The notes under the pieces are model-generated. The model was not told where the DNA came from, did no database searches, and saw only the letters and a list, made by a program, of their open reading frames with translations. Below are positions 58,876 through 64,000 of a stretch of 64,000 bases of DNA, one piece after another. Numbering within the stretch: position 1 is the first letter of the stretch; each line of letters opens with the position of its first letter. Location: the NCBI RefSeq assembly GCF_008831285.2, contig NC_045138.2, positions 34,032,769 to 34,096,768 on the forward strand. Reading direction: 5' to 3'. This DNA is from Nymphaea colorata. Lineage: Eukaryota > Streptophyta > Magnoliopsida > Nymphaeales > Nymphaeaceae. A program made the position numbers and the translations under genes.

Positions 58876-61229
58876 TTAGCCAGATCTGCCACCGAACTCT
58901 TTTTTGTCCTTCTCATCATGTTGAGCATCATGAGTTTCTATTTCGGCCACCTTGGTGTTTGATCGCGCAGCGGAGCCGATTGGACTTATCGAAGTCGAAG
59001 TCTGATCGAGAGCTGCAGTTTCTGGTATTCCTGGAGTAACGGTGCCAGGTTCAGGAGCGTCTGCAAGGTTAGAGTGCTCCAGAAGGGTGCTGCCAATTTC
59101 ACTTGGTAAGGCTGTGCCAACAGCATCATCTAGGTCCTTGTCATGGCGGTGAGAGGTAGGAGCCCCTAGAGTCTCATGATCGTGGCGGCCATGAACGACG
59201 ACACCGTTGGTCGGTGGACAAAGAGCAGCGTGTGGGTGGATTGTGGTACTATGGCTTCCTTCTGAGGCCAGAGAGGTTTGGCCGATAAGAGTTTGTGAAC
59301 AAGGGATTGGGGGTGGGGGAGCTAGCCTTAGCCATGCACCGAATACATTCATCATCCACTCAAGTGTAGTTCGGGATGTATGCAATGAGCCCTCCAGCCT
59401 TGCATGTGCAACGACCGAGTCCCTGAGTTCTCTCTCTAGCATGGCAACATGAACTGCAGTTTCTTTTTCTAGTGCCTGTGGTGCGTCAGTCTTTGGTGAA
59501 CTTATAATTGCGTTTTTGCCTGTCCATGTTACGTCGTCTGTCGTGGATTGTGAGACCACCATCTTGCCCTGCTGCCCGGAAATTTCTAGAGGTACAATAC
59601 TCAAGCTTTCTGCTTGAACACTGCTTTGTTCTGCTCTTAAAGCCACTGCCCTGTTCAACTGCCGCTCTTGGTTGCTGTTCTGAACAAAGGGAAAAACCAG
59701 GATGAAGTTTAATTTCTTTGGGGTTCTCGGATTTTACAAAAAAAGGTCGTGTTCAGACTATGAGACGAATTAATACCAGTGAAGAGCCAGCAACATGTTG
59801 CGACTTTTGATACCCAAGTCCTGTTGTTGTTGTGCCTTTCCCAGTGGGCGGATTTTCATCATCTAACCTGTCAGCCAGTTTATCATTCCCCTCCCCCTCT
59901 TTTTTGGATTCACCGCCGGCTTGTGGATTGCCACCGAAAAGGTTGAATGGCCCAACGCCCAGTAATCCCGACGCTCCCTTGTTGACTCTGTTTTGCATCT
60001 CTTCTTTGCTGCCGAAAGGATTGGAGGGTCTATAACCTGCTAGGCTTGAAGCTCCCCTTGAGATGCGGCCAACTATGCCTCCGCCGCCTGAACAGAAGTC
60101 ACCAATATCGTTATGGACAATATGGGGTGTGTTTGGGTGAAAATTCAAATAGGGCGCAAAGAGAAGGAGGGGGCGTAATTGTAAAGGCTAGCTTGCTCGT
60201 ACCTCGTGACGATGAATATAACCAAAAGCCTGTACCGATGAGAGCAACAATTCCTACATTCTCGGTGGCAGATAATATAGCGGCTTTCGAGGTTTCTGAT
60301 AGTGCAGCCCAACCACCTGCAAAGTGTACATATCATGGCATTGCCATTTATGATTTGGTGAAATTCTGTTGAAGGAGAAATTTGTGCACTAAAACGGCTT
60401 TTTCTTTTGGGAATTCATGTATACCTTTTGAACGTTCTTGAGGTGCAGGAGTGGGAGTAGGTGCCAGAGAAGTTGCTGCTGGTATTACTGGCGACGACTT
60501 AAATGTGAAGTTGAAGATGCTGAAACTCATGTAACAACTGCCAAGAAGAAACAATCCACTCGTCTTCCCCTCGCAGCAGCTGTTGATGCTCTCCATGGCA
60601 TCCTGCAGACAGGCCTTACATTCACTGGTCTCAACATCACCAGTACACTGCGCTAATCCACTTAGCTTCTGCGACGTCCCCGGTATTCCAACTCCAGCCC
60701 TGGCAAACCTTGGGTTCGAAGCAATTGTGCTAGACGTCAGATTGCTCAAGAAACTGAGCAGAAAGCTACCTAGCGCTTGGGGCTGAGCATTTTTAGTTGC
60801 ATTACAAATACAACCCTTGTTATCATAATCGACCTTACCAGAGATCTCTCCATTAAAGAAGTGTAACAAGCAATCATCTGTCCATACTACCCCCTGTGAA
60901 TCATTTGGGCAGATATGGTGCAGTTTTGAGCCGAAGTTTGCTGCGCATTTTTCACACGTATCTGTGCTATTGATGTCTCCTCTACACTGAAGGAGTAGGC
61001 TTGCTTGGTCCGGGTAGTCTCCAACCGTTAAGTTGGTGAAGCCATGGGTGATAGGCTCGTTTGACAAAGAGTTGATCGCAAGCTCTAGGTTTTGTACAAA
61101 CCCACTGGAGGCTTCTGCGCCAGTACAAGAAGAGTGCAAGTACGAGTCAGATGGGGTGCTCAGAAACAGCAGAATGGAGAAGACAGAAAGAAAGGGAGAT
61201 GAGAGAAAAGACGGGGGGAAGCAATTCAT
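58876..61229 (-). CDS. Chimeric DUF26 protein: CRK-type ectodomain with non-kinase C-terminal half
   Basis: Four minus-strand exons, 60425-61229, 60203-60316, 59777-60087 and 58876-59679, with GT-AG introns, keep one frame and encode 677 residues. Residues 1-29 form a signal peptide. Two DUF26 (Gnk2/stress-antifungal) domains follow: 31-126 with Cys82-x9-Cys92-x2-Cys95, and 145-245 with Cys195-x8-Cys204-x2-Cys207, then a Pro/Thr linker. Exon 2 carries a weak hydrophobic segment (about 280-302) where CRKs and PDLPs have their transmembrane helix. In place of a kinase, exons 3-4 encode a Gly-rich part with two GAS...NPFG-like repeats (317-332, 343-358), an acidic stretch, a coiled-coil-like stretch (about 478-520) and a low-complexity His/Ser/Pro/Ala tail. 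DUF26 ectodomains bind carbohydrates or work in immune and plasmodesmal signalling. The C-terminal half I do not recognise. The joining of exon 1 to exons 2-4 rests on splice-site and frame logic only. Confidence 0.7.
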
Positions 61230-61284
61230 GGTTGCTCTGTTTCTAATTCAATTCGTGTTGAGATGAGTTGGTTGGCCATTGCCC

Positions 61285-61293
61285 ATATATAAA
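61285..61293 (-). promoter_or_regulatory. TATA box of the DUF26 gene
   Basis: On the minus strand CTTTATATATGGG lies about 56 bases before the start codon, a normal spacing for a plant TATA box with a short leader. Confidence 0.55.
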
Positions 61294-61849
61294 GCTTCCA
61301 CTAGGAGATGCTACAGTGCCCAGATATTTTATGTGGCAGATACATTGGACCCTAGTTATCCTCATGGATATTATTACCTACTAATTTGATCTTTAAAACA
61401 GTTGATCGGTTGGACAAATCATAAACTTATACCTTTTCTTAATGAAAGAAAGTAACGAGCATTTCCAGGACAGCGGGAGCGCCACGTCTACTTCGCTGCA
61501 GGACTATGTTTCAGATAGACCTGAGTACTTTGAAGAAAATTGAAAGTGCAACACTTGACTTGTGAGGCCCTCATACATGATACTAGAAAATTCAGAAACC
61601 TGAGTCCCCTTTTCAAAAAATTATCACAAAACTGGAGTCCTCTAAAAAGATAGAATCGTTCTACAACATTTCTTTTTAAATGATGGGGATGCATCAGAAC
61701 TTTCTTTTCATGTTAAGTAAACTTTTTGAGGAATAATGTTCTTAAAGTAGTCAATATGTTGTTATATATGTTTGGGCCGATAAACTTGAGTCGATATTGG
61801 GATCTGCTATTTCTTATTCAAAAATCAAGTACTTTATTTAACCAAAAAA

Positions 61850-62170
61850 ATGACACGTAATGACGACACTGGATACGTGGCCAATATTGAAACATTGCTT
61901 TTAAAGGCCTTTTATCAAAGTTCCATTTTAGCTGGACTTCTTTCATTAGAGATGGAGAAGGGACCTACTGCTAGAGTTTGGAGAGAAGATCAATTATGGA
62001 TTTCACGGAGAGAAAAACTACTGGGACTCTTGACCCGAGTAATAGATCTCTCCTTTCTTGGTCCTCAGGGAGGGGACGGTCGCGACCTTGCTAGAGAATG
62101 GGGAGTCACTGGGATGAGTTCAAAGTATTCCAACCAACAAGTACTCGACAATGTTATTGTTTTCTACTAA
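61850..62170 (+). pseudogene. ORF resembling plastid DNA, probable NUPT
   Basis: A 106-residue open frame with less AT bias than its surroundings. It contains EKGPTARVWREDQLWISRRE, RVIDLSFLGPQGGDGRDLAR and SKYSNQQVLDN. The style of these words resembles hypothetical ORFs of the chloroplast inverted repeat, which I recall only vaguely. If so, it is a nuclear copy of plastid DNA and need not be expressed. Nothing shows a function in the nucleus, and I could not identify the plastid locus with certainty. Confidence 0.4.
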
Positions 62171-62186
62171 TTGTCTAATATTGTGC

Positions 62187-62189
<3 letters not shown>

Positions 62190-62258
<69 letters not shown>
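62190..62258. repeat. (TA)n microsatellite, about 69 bp
   Basis: An uninterrupted TA dinucleotide tract directly downstream of the plastid-like ORF. It is the longest pure microsatellite in the window and likely to vary in length. Confidence 0.97.
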
Positions 62259-62260
<2 letters not shown>

Positions 62261-64000
62261 TGGCAGTGGTAGAGCCACATATAAGCTCAGGGGGACACCT
62301 CCCTTGTACTTTTAGAAACATTTATGCAAACATACATATTTACGCGACTTTCCAATAATAAATTTACATATTTTTTTCTGTTCATTACATGTTTGTGCCT
62401 CTCACCACTTTTTTTGGTGGTGCAAGGAGAGTAAATTAACCATACATGGTATAATAAAACTCATCTAAGAGTGTTACTAATCATTGGCCTTCTACAAGAT
62501 ATATATAATGGCATTGGCCAGTGGCCCAAACAGAAAACTCTAAATTTAAATTTCAAATTTTCAAAGACACTCATACGTAAAAACTGAAAATTAATAACTT
62601 TCTATTTATTTTAAATTTTATGGGCTGGTGCGTGGAAGGAGCAAACATCGACATTTGGAAGAGGTAGCTTTCGATTCTCCTTTAAAGAGTTTGCACTACT
62701 GTGCCTTTTGGAGAAAGGGAAAAAGACGAACAATGACTTCCTGTCACCTTTTGCTTTCTGCTTCTTAAATCTCGTTTTCTTAATTCTAGTGTACTTAACA
62801 AAAGCTTTTCATACAAAAATGAGATTTCATTAATTAAAACTATTCGCTACAAAACATAAAATGTAGAGGGAAATCCTCAAAATATATGGAATCCACGATA
62901 GTCGCAAGACTTCGATGTTGCATTTGATCAAGCGAGTCTTCTCAGTGTTGGCACCTTTCGAGCAGCCTAACTGAAATAACAACACGAGATCCCAATCTGA
63001 CCTTATCAACCACAATTCTCTCCATAATATAATAGGTCTGGCCTTATCTCACCTTCAGAAGCTTCAACAATTCCATTCAAAAGGACCTTCAAGATCAGAT
63101 TGAAAGGAGTGCTTTCTAACATGGTCCACTTTCTTGGTAAAGGAAAAACCTTCATCATCTCAATGCAAACTCGACAATCTTTATATCAAACAAAAGTAGT
63201 GATTATCTCCGCTCCGCCTCATCAAGTGCTTATTAACCACCTTATCTTTTGGGGGCGTTGGAGTGAACGAATCGTCCGATGTGAATCTATTTGCTTGAGA
63301 ATCCATTAGAAAGCTGCTGGCTTTTTGCTGTTAGGTGTTTGTGCACCAGCTACTGGCACCGCTTATCAACTAGTCTCCTGTTGAATGACTAAGACATTCT
63401 CATGTTGTTTTCAGGCAACAAGCCAAATGACGATGTTAAAATTTTCTTACATCCCGATTGTCGATTCTGGGAATCAGAGTTCTCTCCTTAGCGCGGATCC
63501 ATGGGGCTAAATGACGTTAAGGGGGACAAACAATGAGCCAGTCTAGCCTGTTAAGTAGATACCTACTAGATATCTGTTTTTTAACTAACTCCTTATTTAT
63601 TTTTTATTTTCAGGGTGAGTGTTTATATTTTCTCGACTCCAAAGAGAGGCCGTAGCTCCCACTGTGCCCTTCGTCTCTGCGCTTCCTAAATCATGCTTTA
63701 GGACTTTTGTACTGTTCAAAAGAGTAATACAGTAATTCGTGACAGTCACCATGGGTTTTGTAATACAGTCCTCCTTTAGAGTGGACCAACTTCGACCCAG
63801 TTGTGCTACATTCGTTGGCGCTACCTACTATATTGGGTTCTGGCTAAGCACATAATCCGAAGGTTGGGCTTCATAGACTCGCCCGTTGAGCTTGTGCTGA
63901 TTAATTTGGCCAAACTGCTTAGATGGACCTGTGCATATGGCTCAAAAAAGGTTCTCCGCTCTTCAGCCCACGAATCACACGGGACCCTGTTCAGCCATGG

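Larger units (their letters stand above)
61294..64000. other. Right-end intergenic DNA
   Basis: Promoter region of the DUF26 gene, the plastid-like ORF, a long (TA)n tract and AT-rich DNA. GTGGTAGAGCCACATATAAG with GCTCAGGGGGACACC just after the (TA)n tract looks like a common plant transposon end, but no element could be delimited. No further gene is seen. Confidence 0.4.

Noticed and set aside
60348-61229. DUF26 exon 1 read as a complete 293-residue secreted protein
   Set aside because: The last 25 residues come from reading through a good donor site; splicing to exon 2 gives a longer frame. A retained-intron secreted form remains possible.
1-64000. CRISPR arrays, operons, riboswitches or prokaryotic elements
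   Set aside because: None of the repeats has a regular spacer pattern, and all genes are eukaryotic with introns.

Overview
This is a 64 kb piece of a nuclear chromosome from a flowering plant. The supporting signs are many GT-AG introns, AT-rich intergenic DNA, two plant-type PPR genes, chloroplast transit and thylakoid-lumen signals on PsbQ-family proteins, a kinesin-14, a group IVc bHLH factor, a phytocyanin and a DUF26 protein. I cannot name the species.

Left part (1-25 kb) is gene-dense and biased to organelle proteins. It holds a DYW-type PPR protein (minus), psbQ for photosystem II (minus, 3 exons), a minus-end kinesin of the ATK1/ATK5 class (plus, 16 coding exons, preceded by a spliced leader with an upstream ORF), a PsbQ-like protein of the chloroplast NDH complex (minus, 3 exons, one GC-AG intron) and an intronless E-type PPR protein (plus). 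PsbQ and the PsbQ-like gene have the same intron number, the same intron phases and the same last-exon length.

Middle part (25-41 kb) is sparse. It has a monocysteinic thioredoxin of the CXXS1 type (plus, 3 exons), a small proline-rich single-pass membrane protein (plus), a Ty1/copia reverse-transcriptase fossil and a foldback element.

Right part (41-64 kb) holds an iron-homeostasis-type bHLH gene of the ILR3/bHLH104 group (plus, 5 exons), a tandem SINE-like repeat, a uclacyanin-like phytocyanin (minus), a TauE/SafE family membrane transporter (minus, 4 exons), a 3 x 89 bp tandem repeat, a tRNA-Cys(GCA) gene (minus) and a 4-exon gene that joins a CRK-type double DUF26 ectodomain to a non-kinase C-terminal half. 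A receptor-kinase remnant lies downstream of that gene on the same strand. An ORF that looks plastid-derived and a long (TA)n tract lie near the right end.

From memory, Arabidopsis chromosome 4 carries PSBQ next to ATK1 (At4g21280/At4g21270) and PSBQ-2 next to ATK5 (At4g05180/At4g05190), with a TauE/SafE gene and a CRK close to the first pair. The order here therefore looks like deep microsynteny. The most unusual object is the DUF26 chimera at 58.9-61.2 kb. No operon-like or CRISPR-like system is present.
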